43,955 nucleotides of DNA. Source: Salinivirgaceae bacterium (GTDB taxonomy: Bacteria; Bacteroidota; Bacteroidia; Bacteroidales; SZUA-534). Below, one piece after another: positions 1-7,819 of this stretch. The notes under the pieces were generated by a model. The model was not told the origin of the DNA. It saw only the letters and a program-made list of their open reading frames with translations, and made no database searches. A program made the position numbers and the translations under genes. The stretch is taken from positions 1 through 43,955 of the forward strand of contig JAFYYA010000062.1 of the NCBI GenBank assembly GCA_017557785.1, read 5' to 3'. Numbering within the stretch: the stretch's first letter is position 1; each line of letters begins with the position of its first letter.

Positions 1-62
1 AGGAATTAGGAATTAGGAATTAGAAATTCAACCTGTTCAACTTGTTCAACCCGTTCAACTTT
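1..62. repeat. Short tandem repeats upstream of the membrane-protein array
   Basis: Positions 1-28 hold four copies of a 7-bp unit (AGGAATT three times, then AGAAATT). Positions 27-59 hold four TTCAAC cores at 27, 36, 45 and 54, an exact 9-bp period. The tract ends a few bases before the ATG at 69, so it lies in the 5' leader or promoter of the first gene. The 7-bp unit recurs at 6288-6318 and 37542-37576. No function is known to me. Confidence 0.75.
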
Positions 63-68
63 TAAACT

Positions 69-725
69 ATGAATCAAACATTCAGCATAAAACGTTTTTT
101 GCAGTATCTGCGGTTCTGCCTGACGTACAATCCGGGTTTAATTCTTTTTTGTGTGATTCTCTTGGCGCTATCCACTTTGTGCTCATTGACAGGTGCACAC
201 AAATATGTTGTGTCCGTGTATATGGCGATGATATTTATTATGTATTATATGTTTTCGCCAATGTATGCCAAAAACATAAACGTTTTTAGTGTCTGTAGGT
301 CGATTGAATTTTCCATACCCGCTTCACTACTTGAAAAATATGTGGCCAAAAACCTTCTGGCGGTTCTGATGCTTCTGATTCCGTTTGGCATTCACGCAGC
401 TGCCTGTGCTTTTGGCTTTAACGGCATAACTCACTATTTTGCTGATGGCTTTGAATTGGGGACAATTGCCAACGGACTGTTTTTGGCGTGGCTGTTTCCC
501 GCATTTTGGCAACTGATTACGTGGGGGGCAACATTCGTATTGCACGACACATACAATGAACCACAATTTTTCTTAGGCATATTCTTGTTGTTCAATTCAT
601 TGTTTTGGGCTCTATACAATGGCGTCAGCCAATATACGGTTACAAAGTCTGCAATATTTTTTGCTGTGGCAATCGTCCTTCTGATTATCGATTATTTCAT
701 ATACAAAAAGACTGATGCCTTATGA
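69..725 (+). CDS. ABC-2-permease-like integral membrane protein, paralog 1 of 5
   Basis: This 218-residue protein has about six hydrophobic segments, near residues 20-43, 46-68, 93-115, 130-158, 166-186 and 193-213, which is the usual count for an ABC-2-type permease domain. It begins MNQTFSIKRFLQYLRF, the signature opening of all five neighbours. The SLLEKYV motif near residue 86 matches the '(S)xLEKF' element common in Bacteroidota ABC-2 permeases. A later IPFGIHAAACAFG...FADGFE block is shared with paralogs 3 and 4. The stop overlaps the next start by 4 bp, which implies translational coupling. No ATPase is in the window; one may lie upstream. The ABC-2 assignment rests on topology and motif only and the substrate is unknown. 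Confidence 0.7.
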   Translation: MNQTFSIKRFLQYLRFCLTYNPGLILFCVILLALSTLCSLTGAHKYVVSVYMAMIFIMYYMFSPMYAKNINVFSVCRSIEFSIPASLLEKYVAKNLLAVLMLLIPFGIHAAACAFGFNGITHYFADGFELGTIANGLFLAWLFPAFWQLITWGATFVLHDTYNEPQFFLGIFLLFNSLFWALYNGVSQYTVTKSAIFFAVAIVLLIIDYFIYKKTDAL

Positions 726-1381
726 ATCAAATCTTTAACATAAAACGATTCCTTCGTTACATGCGGTTTGTACTGTCGATAAATCGGTGGTATTATGGCA
801 TTCTGATGTTGTTCTTCATAATACCTGCCACAGTGCTGTCGCTTTGCGGAGTGGTGCCGGAGTTGGCTTCAATTCTGATAGGCTTCGTTTATATCTGTCT
901 GAACTTTATGCCCAATATTGAGTTGAATAAATATGGCGGCCTGACACGTCTGATGACTATTCCGTCTTCGTGGTTTGAGAAACTGCTATTTGAATGCATT
1001 GTACGTTTTTCGGGCATTCTCATTCCTATTGGACTTTGCAGCATTGGTTTTGCTTACGGATTAGGTTCGCCCGAAATGTTTTATTCTGAAGTTTTGTCGA
1101 TTGGCAGAATCGCAATGCTGTCGGCATTAGCCATGTCTATATTCCTTGTATTCAATTTTGATTCAAGCAGAAAGGGCAAAACAATGACAGGAGACCCAAT
1201 TGTATTCCCTAATTGGCCATATGTTTTCTGCATGAGCTTCGTTTTTGGTAATATTCATAGTCTGTCGCAATTTATTGACAAATCACAAACTACCATGATT
1301 GTCTTTTTTGCGATTGCTGCAATTGAATTTATTGCGGCATTGATTTGGTATCCCAAACGGAGATTGAATGGTCTTAATTGA
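722..1381 (+). CDS. ABC-2-permease-like integral membrane protein, paralog 2 of 5
   Basis: This 219-residue multi-spanning protein starts at an ATG inside the end of the previous gene (4-bp overlap). Its first ~45 residues (MNQIFNIKRFLRYMRFVLS, then NRWYYGIL and PATVLSLCGV) are nearly the same as in paralogs 3 and 4. The PSSWFEKLLFE motif near residue 81 is the paralog equivalent of the LEK element. Unlike the others it lacks the FADGF motif in the central loop and has a divergent second half, so it is the most drifted copy there. It is probably an inner-membrane subunit of a GntR-controlled exporter or a lone membrane protein. Confidence 0.68.
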   Translation: MNQIFNIKRFLRYMRFVLSINRWYYGILMLFFIIPATVLSLCGVVPELASILIGFVYICLNFMPNIELNKYGGLTRLMTIPSSWFEKLLFECIVRFSGILIPIGLCSIGFAYGLGSPEMFYSEVLSIGRIAMLSALAMSIFLVFNFDSSRKGKTMTGDPIVFPNWPYVFCMSFVFGNIHSLSQFIDKSQTTMIVFFAIAAIEFIAALIWYPKRRLNGLN

Positions 1382-1387
1382 TTAGTT

Positions 1388-2041
1388 ATGAATCAGACCT
1401 TTAACATAAAACGCTTCCTTCGCTACACTCGGTTTGTCCTATCAATGAACCGATGGTATTACGGTGTGCTGCTGGTGCTGTTCACAATTCCCGCCACGGT
1501 GCTGTCGCTGTACGGTGTGGCGGATTGGTTGGTTGCAGGATTAGTCGGCGCGGCAACTTTCTGTTTGTCCATTGTGCCTACCTACGATTTAACTGCGTTG
1601 ACTGGTTGGGAGCGACAATTGACAGTTCCGTCTTCGTGGTTAGAGAAACTAATTGTTGAGATTGTCGCCCGCTATTGGGTGCTGATTGTTCCGTTTTGCA
1701 TTCACGCGTTTGGTTGTGCCTTGGGATTAAATGGAATCAGTACTGTGTTTGCCGATGGTTTTTCTGTCGAAACATTTGCCATTGTGCTGTTGTGGACACC
1801 GTTATATTTTTGGATTTATATGTTTCACAAAGGGAGACAAAGAAATCCGATTACAGGGAATATGAACAGCGTAACACCTTTATATGCAATGCCTATGGTG
1901 GGGTCTGTCGGTTTTTTACTAATGTTGAGTTGGGTGCCGCTTTACAAAGAATCACCATTAGCCAACAGCATATCGTTATTGTTGGGTGCTGTTTTTTTTG
2001 TGGCCGCCATAATAACGTATCCTAAGAAAAGAGCCAAATAA
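1388..2041 (+). CDS. ABC-2-permease-like integral membrane protein, paralog 3 of 5
   Basis: This 217-residue protein lies 6 bp after paralog 2. It keeps the family N-terminus (MNQTFNIKRFLRYTRFVLS), the PATVLSLYGV segment, PSSWLEKLIVE and the central IHAFGCALGLNGI...FADGF block. Hydrophobic segments near residues 23-40, 45-65, 90-115, 128-145, 165-185 and 190-212 suggest about six membrane spans. The first ~120 bp are very similar to paralogs 2 and 4 while later parts differ, as expected from tandem duplication with ongoing conversion of the 5' end. The substrate and partner ATPase are not identifiable here. Confidence 0.68.
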   Translation: MNQTFNIKRFLRYTRFVLSMNRWYYGVLLVLFTIPATVLSLYGVADWLVAGLVGAATFCLSIVPTYDLTALTGWERQLTVPSSWLEKLIVEIVARYWVLIVPFCIHAFGCALGLNGISTVFADGFSVETFAIVLLWTPLYFWIYMFHKGRQRNPITGNMNSVTPLYAMPMVGSVGFLLMLSWVPLYKESPLANSISLLLGAVFFVAAIITYPKKRAK

Positions 2042-2052
2042 ACCTTTGAGTT

Positions 2053-2697
2053 ATGAATCAAATCTTTAACATAGAACGATTCCTCCGCTACACGCGGTTT
2101 GTCCTGTCGATGAACCGGTGGTACTACGGCATTCTGATGGTGTTCTTCACAATCCCGGCCACAGTGCTGTCGCTTTGCGGAGTTGCTGATTGGCTGGTGG
2201 CTGGATTGGTTGCTTGGTCAATTGGTACTATGAATGTTGCCCCATTCGCTGATACGACAAAGTTTGGCGGCCGTGCACGGTTGCTGATTATTCCCGCTTC
2301 GTGGCTCGAAAAACTTGTGCTGGAGTATACTGTAAGGTTTTTGCCGTTAGTGATTCCATTCGGATTGCACACCGCGGCCTGCGCCATTGGGCTTAACAGC
2401 GTTTCAGGTTATTTTGCCGATGGTTTTGAAAAAGAAAGATTGCTTGAAATAATATTCTGGATGGCCTATTTTATGGTCTGTCTATCATTTGATTCTGGCA
2501 AGCGGCGCAACAACCCACTTTTAGGAATAAAACAAATTCAAACCAATTGGTTTATAGCAATAGACATAGGTTTTATGATGTTTTTATCAGCGCAAGTTCT
2601 CCCATTTTACAGGATGATTCCTGCATTCATATTGCTATCAATTAGCGCATTAGCAATTTTAGTTTCATTGGCGTTTTATCGCCGCAAGCACGCATAA
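2053..2697 (+). CDS. ABC-2-permease-like integral membrane protein, paralog 4 of 5
   Basis: This 214-residue protein lies 11 bp after paralog 3. It carries the family opening (MNQIFNIERFLRYTRFVLS), a PATVLSLCGVADWLVAGLV block that closely matches paralog 3, the PASWLEKLVLE motif and the HTAACAIGLNSV...YFADGFE central block. Hydrophobic spacing again predicts about six spans. The N-terminal quarter is close to paralogs 2 and 3 at the DNA level. The position inside a close-packed same-strand series implies co-transcription. Function is inferred from topology only. Confidence 0.68.
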   Translation: MNQIFNIERFLRYTRFVLSMNRWYYGILMVFFTIPATVLSLCGVADWLVAGLVAWSIGTMNVAPFADTTKFGGRARLLIIPASWLEKLVLEYTVRFLPLVIPFGLHTAACAIGLNSVSGYFADGFEKERLLEIIFWMAYFMVCLSFDSGKRRNNPLLGIKQIQTNWFIAIDIGFMMFLSAQVLPFYRMIPAFILLSISALAILVSLAFYRRKHA

Positions 2698-2713
2698 AAT
2701 AAACTTTTGAGTT

Positions 2714-3382
2714 ATGAATCAGATATTTAACATCAAACGATTTTTACGGTACGCAATCAGTTATTTGCTGATAAACAAGTGGTATTTGCTGATTATGGTA
2801 GTGCTGTTTATGGTTCCCGCCACGGTGCTGTCGGTGTTGTCTGCCCCGCAGCCCGAAGGGGTGCTTGTGGCGCTGGCCATTGGCTTGGTAATGGTCGGGT
2901 TGCGCAGCAATGTGCCAAATAGTTCAATGCGGCACTTGGTTGCCGAGTCGTCAGTCGCCGAGAAATTCACTACAGAATCGGTGCTGAAAATAGCATTTGT
3001 GGGCATTCCGTTTGCCGTTCACGCCGCGTTGGCCAACAACGGTGCCCAACAGCCATTTGCCGACGGTTTCGATATTGATTATCTTGCTATTCTGTGGGTT
3101 GTGATGTGGCTGTCAACCACCTTGCGGACACCAAGATACGGCTCGCTTAACACCGAATCGGCAAGAAGAAAAATGGAAATTCTTATGTATGTTCTATTTA
3201 GCATTGAGTACATATTCTTTTTTATTGACAGGTACGTACCCCACGCGCAGGGACCGCAAGAACCCTATCTTCCATATCCGCTCTGGGTGAAGATACTGCT
3301 ACTGGCTGTTGGCACGGCGCTGCTTGTGTTGTCGTACTACCTTTTCAATAAGCGCTACGTCGATTACAACAAGGATGAATAA
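2714..3382 (+). CDS. ABC-2-permease-like integral membrane protein, paralog 5 of 5
   Basis: This 222-residue protein is the last copy of the array, 16 bp after paralog 4. It retains MNQIFNIKRFLRYAIS, VPATVLSVLS, an EK-containing element (SSVAEKFTTE) and FADGFD, but is more divergent than paralogs 2-4 and ends in a charged tail (NKRYVDYNKDE). About six hydrophobic segments are present. A 75-bp gap with an AACTTCT-like repeat separates it from the GntR gene. It could be a second permease subunit type that pairs with the other copies, but nothing in the sequence proves this. Confidence 0.66.
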   Translation: MNQIFNIKRFLRYAISYLLINKWYLLIMVVLFMVPATVLSVLSAPQPEGVLVALAIGLVMVGLRSNVPNSSMRHLVAESSVAEKFTTESVLKIAFVGIPFAVHAALANNGAQQPFADGFDIDYLAILWVVMWLSTTLRTPRYGSLNTESARRKMEILMYVLFSIEYIFFFIDRYVPHAQGPQEPYLPYPLWVKILLLAVGTALLVLSYYLFNKRYVDYNKDE

Positions 3383-3457
3383 AATTCAATATATCAGCGA
3401 ATTATGCTTTGCGCAAGAAAAGCCAAACTTCTGAACTCTAAACTTCTAAACTTTTAA

Positions 3458-3814
3458 ATGGAATTTAAAGAGCAAAAAGGCATATTTCAGCAGATTGCCG
3501 ACCGCATTTGCGACCGCATATTGCAGGGCGAGTTGAAGGCGGGCGGCAAACTGGAGTCGGTGCGCGAACTGGCGGTGGCCATTGGTGTGAACCAAAACAC
3601 CATTATGCGCACCTACAGCGAGTTGCTGCGCGACGGCATTTTGAGCAACCAACGCGGCATTGGGTTCTTTGTTGCGCCCGAAGCCCGCGACATAATCCTG
3701 GCCAAACGCCGCAACGAGTTCTTTAACAACGATTTGCCATACATTGCCCGTCAGGCGCGGCTGCTCGGCATTTCGGCAGAGGAGATTATTGAGAAATTGA
3801 AAATTGAAAAATGA
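3458..3814 (+). CDS. GntR-family transcriptional regulator, YtrA subfamily
   Basis: This 118-residue DNA-binding protein has a winged helix-turn-helix over residues 1-75: GIFQQIADRICDRILQGEL, then KLESVRELAVAIGVNQNTIMR and a wing at GILSNQRGIGFFV. The C-terminal part is only ~40 residues of helix, which is the hallmark of the YtrA branch; larger GntR branches carry a 150-residue effector domain. YtrA-type regulators typically repress adjacent ABC-transporter operons, which fits the five permease-like genes directly upstream. Here the regulator is last in the series, whereas it is more often first. The ATG at 3458 follows an A/T-rich leader made of AAACTTCT-like repeats. Confidence 0.88.
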   Translation: MEFKEQKGIFQQIADRICDRILQGELKAGGKLESVRELAVAIGVNQNTIMRTYSELLRDGILSNQRGIGFFVAPEARDIILAKRRNEFFNNDLPYIARQARLLGISAEEIIEKLKIEK

Positions 3815-3845
3815 AAAGATGTCTTCATATTTAACTGATAATCAT

Positions 3846-4037
3846 AGTCCGTAGGACTGAATCTGCATAACCGCGGGTAAGCGAAGCGTAACCCGTGGTG
3901 CCGCAACCAACCGAAATACACTCTGAAAGATTGAACATCATTTGGTTCACTCTTTCAGAGTGTTAGCCTATAGGCGATTCGGTCCGGCGGCTGCGCTACG
4001 CTTGCGGCCGGTTATGCAAATCACGTCTTTCAGACGT
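3846..4037. repeat. Nested palindromic intergenic element
   Basis: This 192-bp non-coding stretch is built from inverted repeats. There is an outer pair TGCATAACCG (3864-3873) / CGGTTATGCA (4009-4018) and an inner perfect 13-bp pair ACACTCTGAAAGA (3918-3930) / its complement (3951-3963). Small hairpins lie at both ends: AGTCC-GTA-GGACT (3846-3858) and ACGTCT-TTC-AGACGT (4023-4037). GCCTATAGGC (3966-3975) is a further palindrome. No ORF fits. It looks like a mobile, REP/MITE-like element of Bacteroidota; that origin is inferred. Confidence 0.75.
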
Positions 4038-4066
4038 AATTGATAATTAACGACAAAAACTTTAAG

Positions 4067-4097
4067 GACTGTGGTCTGATGTCCGTAGTCTTAAGTC
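4067..4097. repeat. Heptanucleotide tract, GTCYGNN family
   Basis: Four consecutive 7-bp units in strict phase (GACTGTG, GTCTGAT, GTCCGTA, GTCTTAA), closed by GTC. The same family, in almost the same order, occurs on the other strand at 7702-7732 and on this strand at 6341-6371 and 37578-37608. The tract sits in the leader of the interrupted gene at 4138. Confidence 0.75.
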
Positions 4098-4137
4098 AAA
4101 AATAAAAACTTGTTAAACTTTTAAAAATTAAACAATT

Positions 4138-4773
4138 ATGAAAAGATTAGGATTTTTTCTGATGGTGGCTGCAACAATGGTGGCCACAAGTGTGAACGCT
4201 CAACCGGGAGGTTCAAAGTCGAATCTGCTGTTCGCAAACGCAAAGATTCCTGCTGATGCCCGCTGCGAACTGAAGTCGGGCATAATCAAGTCCGAAGCAG
4301 TGACTTAGGGTATTAAGGTGGAAACCACGTCGTATTTCGACGACTATGGCAAGAAGCAGGCCGCTGTTGCCGTGATGGATCAGGGATTGGTGAAAACCGA
4401 AACCAAAACACTGCAGTTCGAGGACACCATTTATCAAATCAATGTGGCCATGAAGATGGGACAGAAGGTGGTTTCACCAGAAAAACCCATTAACTATCTG
4501 CAACTTACACCCGATGATATCGAAAAATACAAAATTCAGGAATTGGGCACCGAAACTGTGGCTGGCCGTCAGTGCACAAAGTATTCGGAGCAGATAACTC
4601 AGATGGGGCAGACCGTCAACGTTGAGGTGTGGGTATGGAAAGGCATTGCGCTGAAGACGGTTATGAAGTTGGGTGACACGGAGATTGTGAGCCAGACCGC
4701 CACCGAAATCCAGGAAAACCCAACCATTGACCCGAAAATGTTCGAGATTCCGGCTGACGTGAAAATGATGTAA
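4138..4773 (+). pseudogene. Secreted DUF4412-like protein interrupted by an in-frame TAG
   Basis: Translation from the ATG at 4138 gives a signal peptide (MKRLGFFLMVAATMVATSVNA, then Q) and a mature start, then meets TAG at 4306-4308. The same frame continues without another stop to 4773. It reads across the stop as KSGIIKSEAVT-stop-GIKVETTSYFDDYGKKQA, with the remainder (GRQCTKYSEQ...VEVWVWKGIALKT) typical of small Bacteroidota periplasmic or outer-membrane-associated proteins with a DUF4412-like fold. A CAG-to-TAG transition would explain it. Both halves keep good codon structure, so the lesion is recent, a sequencing error, or read through. Full length would be 211 codons. A downstream ATG at 4318 could give a signal-less 151-residue fragment, which I consider unlikely to be functional. 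Confidence 0.78.
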
Positions 4774-5018
4774 TGAATTTGAGACTAGCAAACAACTAAC
4801 CATTGTTTCTGTTAATTGTCTGACAGGCAATTATCTCGCCGCAGCGGATGGCTCATCGCCACCCGCTGTGTTGCTTTTCTGCCACCCCTTGTTTTTTAAC
4901 CAACCGCATACAAATTTTTATTACCTTCGAACGCTTTTTTGGCGACTTCTGAAGGCCAAAAAACACAGTTACAATTTATTAGAAACATCGGCAGATTATG
5001 CCGCAAAATTTGAAACAA

Positions 5019-6281
5019 ATGAAAGTTGACGTATTGTTAGGACTTCAATGGGGCGACGAGGGAAAAGGCAAAGTTGTTGACGTGCTCACCCCAAAATACG
5101 ATGTGGTAACGCGCTTCCAGGGTGGTCCGAATGCAGGGCACACCCTTGAATTCAATGGCGAGAAATATGTGTTGCGGTCGATTCCGTCGGGAATTTTCCA
5201 GGGTGACAAGGTGAATATCATCGGCAACGGCGTGGTGCTCGACCCGGCTTTGTTCAAGGCTGAGGCTGAAGCGCTTGCGCAATCGGGCCACGACCTGACC
5301 AAACGCCTTTACATCTCGAAGAAGGCGCATCTGATTCTTCCGACTCACCGCTTGCTCGACGCTGCCTACGAGGCCGCCAAAGGCAAGAACAAGGTTGGCA
5401 CAACTGGCAAGGGCATCGGTCCAACTTACACCGATAAGATTAGCCGCACGGGCGTTCGCGTAGGCGATATTTTGCTGAATTTCAAAGAGAAATACGCCGC
5501 TGCAGTGGCACGCCACGAACAGATTCTCAAGTCGCTCAACTTCGAGTACGACCTGAAGGCATTAGAGCCCGATTGGTTTGCCGGCATCGAGTATCTGAAG
5601 AAATTCACTTTTGTGGATAGCGAACACGTTGTAAATAAGTTGCTTAACAGCGGCAAATCGGTTTTGGCCGAGGGCGCGCAGGGCACAATGCTCGACATCG
5701 ATTTCGGCTCATATCCATTCGTAACTTCTTCAAACACAATATGTGCCGGAGCCTGCACAGGTTTGGGCATCGGTCCGAACAAGATTGGCGAGGTTTATGG
5801 CATCTTCAAAGCCTACTGCACACGCGTGGGCGCAGGTCCGTTCCCAACCGAACTGTTTGATAATGTGGGCGAAACCATCTGCCAACTCGGTCACGAGTAC
5901 GGCGCCGTAACGGGCCGCAAACGCCGCTGCGGCTGGCTCGACCTTGTAGCGCTCAAATACAGCATTATGATTAACGGTGTCACCCAACTCATTATGATGA
6001 AGAGCGATGTGCTCGACGATTTCGACACCATTAAAATATGCACCGCCTACAAAATCGACGGCCAGACAACCACTGATTTTCCGTTCGACATCGACAGCGT
6101 GAAAATCGACCCGGTTTATAAAGAATTCAAGGGTTGGAAGGCTGATTTGACCAAAATCACATCGGAAAGCCAGTTCCCGAAAGCCTTTGCCGATTACATC
6201 AAATTCATTGAAAATGAGACAGGTGTGCCGGTGAAGATTGTTTCTGTTGGTCCGGACCGCACAGCGACGATTGAAAGATAA
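5019..6281 (+). CDS. purA: Adenylosuccinate synthetase
   Basis: This enzyme catalyses IMP + aspartate + GTP to adenylosuccinate, the first committed step to AMP, in the cytoplasm. The N-terminal P-loop GLQWGDEGKGK and the catalytic Asp within it are intact, followed by GGPNAGHT (catalytic His). Also present are TTGKGIGPTYTDK, EGAQGTMLDIDFGSYPFVTSS, TRVGAGPFPTEL, GRKRRCGWLDL and a C-terminal SVGPDRTATIER. I chose the ATG at 5019 (420 codons) because family members usually begin MKVDVLLGLQWGDEGKGK. An in-frame ATG at 4998 would add seven residues. The gene appears monocistronic: a 224-bp non-coding gap precedes it and a repeat-filled gap follows. Confidence 0.96.
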   Translation: MKVDVLLGLQWGDEGKGKVVDVLTPKYDVVTRFQGGPNAGHTLEFNGEKYVLRSIPSGIFQGDKVNIIGNGVVLDPALFKAEAEALAQSGHDLTKRLYISKKAHLILPTHRLLDAAYEAAKGKNKVGTTGKGIGPTYTDKISRTGVRVGDILLNFKEKYAAAVARHEQILKSLNFEYDLKALEPDWFAGIEYLKKFTFVDSEHVVNKLLNSGKSVLAEGAQGTMLDIDFGSYPFVTSSNTICAGACTGLGIGPNKIGEVYGIFKAYCTRVGAGPFPTELFDNVGETICQLGHEYGAVTGRKRRCGWLDLVALKYSIMINGVTQLIMMKSDVLDDFDTIKICTAYKIDGQTTTDFPFDIDSVKIDPVYKEFKGWKADLTKITSESQFPKAFADYIKFIENETGVPVKIVSVGPDRTATIER

Positions 6282-6287
6282 TCAGGA

Positions 6288-6371
6288 ATTTAGAAATTAG
6301 AAGTTAGGATTTAGGATTGCGGTAGGGACGCACCGAGTGCGTCCGTTGTCTGTGGTCTGAAGTCTGAAGTC
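6288..6371. repeat. Two adjoining heptanucleotide tracts with a hairpin between them
   Basis: 6288-6318 is a 7-bp-phased NNTTAGR tract (ATTTAGA, AATTAGA, AGTTAGG, ATTTAGG). 6341-6371 is a GTCYGNN tract (GTCCGTT, GTCTGTG, GTCTGAA, GTCTGAA, GTC). Between them, at 6326-6343, the pair GGACGCAC / GTGCGTCC forms a perfect 8-bp stem that could act as the purA terminator, though it lacks a following T-run. The same order of the two heptad families recurs at 37542-37608. Confidence 0.75.
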
Positions 6372-6384
6372 AAAAGCATATAAA

Positions 6385-7689
6385 ATGAAAACAGTCATCG
6401 AACCGTCAGTCATCGACGGTATAATGAAAGATTTGGAAATCAACGATATAAAGACCGCTTCGATACGTCAGGTGGGCGCCATTGTGCGTGCCGCCGAAAA
6501 ACAGACGGGCACCGAATTCATCCATTTTGAAATGGGTGTGCCGGGCTTGCCGCCGTCGGCAGTGGGCGTTGAGGCCGAATGTGAGGCTCTGCGCCGCGGC
6601 GTGGCTTCGAAATACCCGATTATCGACGGCATTCCCGAAGTGAAGGAGCAGGCATCGCGCTTCATCAAGGCGTTTGTCAACACCGACATCAAGCCCGAAG
6701 GCTGTATCCCCACCGTGGGCTCAATGCAGGCGTCGTTCGCGTCGCTTATGCTCTGTTCGCAACTCGACCCGAAGAAGGACACCGTGCTATACATCGACCC
6801 AGGATTCCCCGTGCAGAAAATGCAGGCAGGCGTTATCGGCGTCAAGGTGGCGTCGTTCGACATTGCCGATTTCCGCGGCGACAAACTCGAGACCAAAATC
6901 GAGAGTTATTTCAAGCAAGGTAACATCTGCGCTGTGCTCTATTCGAGCCCGAACAACCCGTCGTGGATGTGCCTGAACGACCAGGAGTTGGAGGTTATTG
7001 GCCGCCTTGCCACAAAGTACGATGTTGTTGTGATTGAGGACCTTGCGTATATGACAATGGACTTCCGTCAGGATTTTGGCACGCCGTTCCAGCCGCCTTA
7101 CGTGGCCAGCGTGTCGCACTACACCGACAACTACGTTATGCTTATGAGCGCGTCGAAAATATTCAGTTACGCAGGTCAGCGAATTGCAATGGCTTGCATT
7201 TCCGATAAACTCTATCAACGTCACTATCAGTCGCTTAAAGACAGATACAATATTCCGCGCTTTGGCGCCGCCTTCGGCTACGTGTTCCTTTACACCTTCT
7301 CGTCGGGCGTGTCGCACTCGGCGCAGTTTGCAATGGCCGCAATGCTGAAAGCCGCTTGCGACGGTTCGTACAAGTTCGTTGCCGACATCAAAGAGTATGG
7401 CGATAGAGCGCACAAAATCAAGGAGATAATGGAGCGCCACGGATTCAATTTTGTTTATGACAAAGACAACACCGTTGACGTGAGCGACGGATTCTTCTTC
7501 ACCATCGGCTACAAGAATATGCCAGGTGCCGAACTGCTGAAAGAACTTCTGTATTACGGAGTTAGCGGCATCGACCTGTCAACCACAGGCAGCACCCGCA
7601 ACGGCATCCGCGCCTGCTCGTCGAACATTCTGCCGCACCACTATGCGTTGCTTGACGAACGAATGCGGCTTTTCAATGAAAATCATTGA
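6385..7689 (+). CDS. PLP-dependent aminotransferase, class I/II
   Basis: A 434-residue fold-type I aminotransferase. Recognisable elements are the N-terminal FEMGVPGLPP substrate-loop region (residues ~49-58), the SSPNNPSW motif near residue 189, VVIEDLAYMTMDF (the Asp that contacts the pyridine nitrogen), and SASKIFSYAGQRIA, where Lys258 is the expected Schiff-base lysine. It probably moves an amino group between a 2-oxo acid and glutamate. The next two genes encode a phenylacetate-CoA ligase and an ACT protein, so an aromatic 2-oxo acid such as phenylpyruvate or indolepyruvate is a plausible substrate; this is inference from context. The gap to the next gene (130 bp) is mostly heptad repeat. 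Exact specificity cannot be read from the sequence. Confidence 0.88.
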   Translation: MKTVIEPSVIDGIMKDLEINDIKTASIRQVGAIVRAAEKQTGTEFIHFEMGVPGLPPSAVGVEAECEALRRGVASKYPIIDGIPEVKEQASRFIKAFVNTDIKPEGCIPTVGSMQASFASLMLCSQLDPKKDTVLYIDPGFPVQKMQAGVIGVKVASFDIADFRGDKLETKIESYFKQGNICAVLYSSPNNPSWMCLNDQELEVIGRLATKYDVVVIEDLAYMTMDFRQDFGTPFQPPYVASVSHYTDNYVMLMSASKIFSYAGQRIAMACISDKLYQRHYQSLKDRYNIPRFGAAFGYVFLYTFSSGVSHSAQFAMAAMLKAACDGSYKFVADIKEYGDRAHKIKEIMERHGFNFVYDKDNTVDVSDGFFFTIGYKNMPGAELLKELLYYGVSGIDLSTTGSTRNGIRACSSNILPHHYALLDERMRLFNENH

Positions 7690-7701
7690 TTATATGATTT
7701 G

Positions 7702-7810
7702 GACTAAAGACAACGGACATCAGACCACAGACAGAAACTTATGCCTTTTGCCTTATGCCTTTTCAACTAATAACTTACAACTTGTACCTTGTAACTAATA
7801 ACTTATAACT
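7702..7810. repeat. Heptanucleotide tracts of three families in the paaK leader
   Basis: 7702-7732 is the GTCYGNN family on the minus strand (plus-strand units TAAAGAC, AACGGAC, ATCAGAC, CACAGAC). 7742-7762 holds TGCCTTT, TGCCTTA, TGCCTTT. 7765-7810 holds six AACTWRT-like heptads (AACTAAT, AACTTAC, AACTTGT, ACCTTGT, AACTAAT, AACTTAT). All keep a 7-bp phase even though the sequences differ. The run ends ten bases before the paaK start codon. Confidence 0.8.
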
Positions 7811-7819
7811 CAAAATAAA

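Noticed and set aside
4306-4308. Stop-codon reassignment of TAG
   Set aside because: Several intact genes in the window end in TAG (for example at 9571, 16389, 30730, 32795 and 42558), so TAG is a normal stop here.
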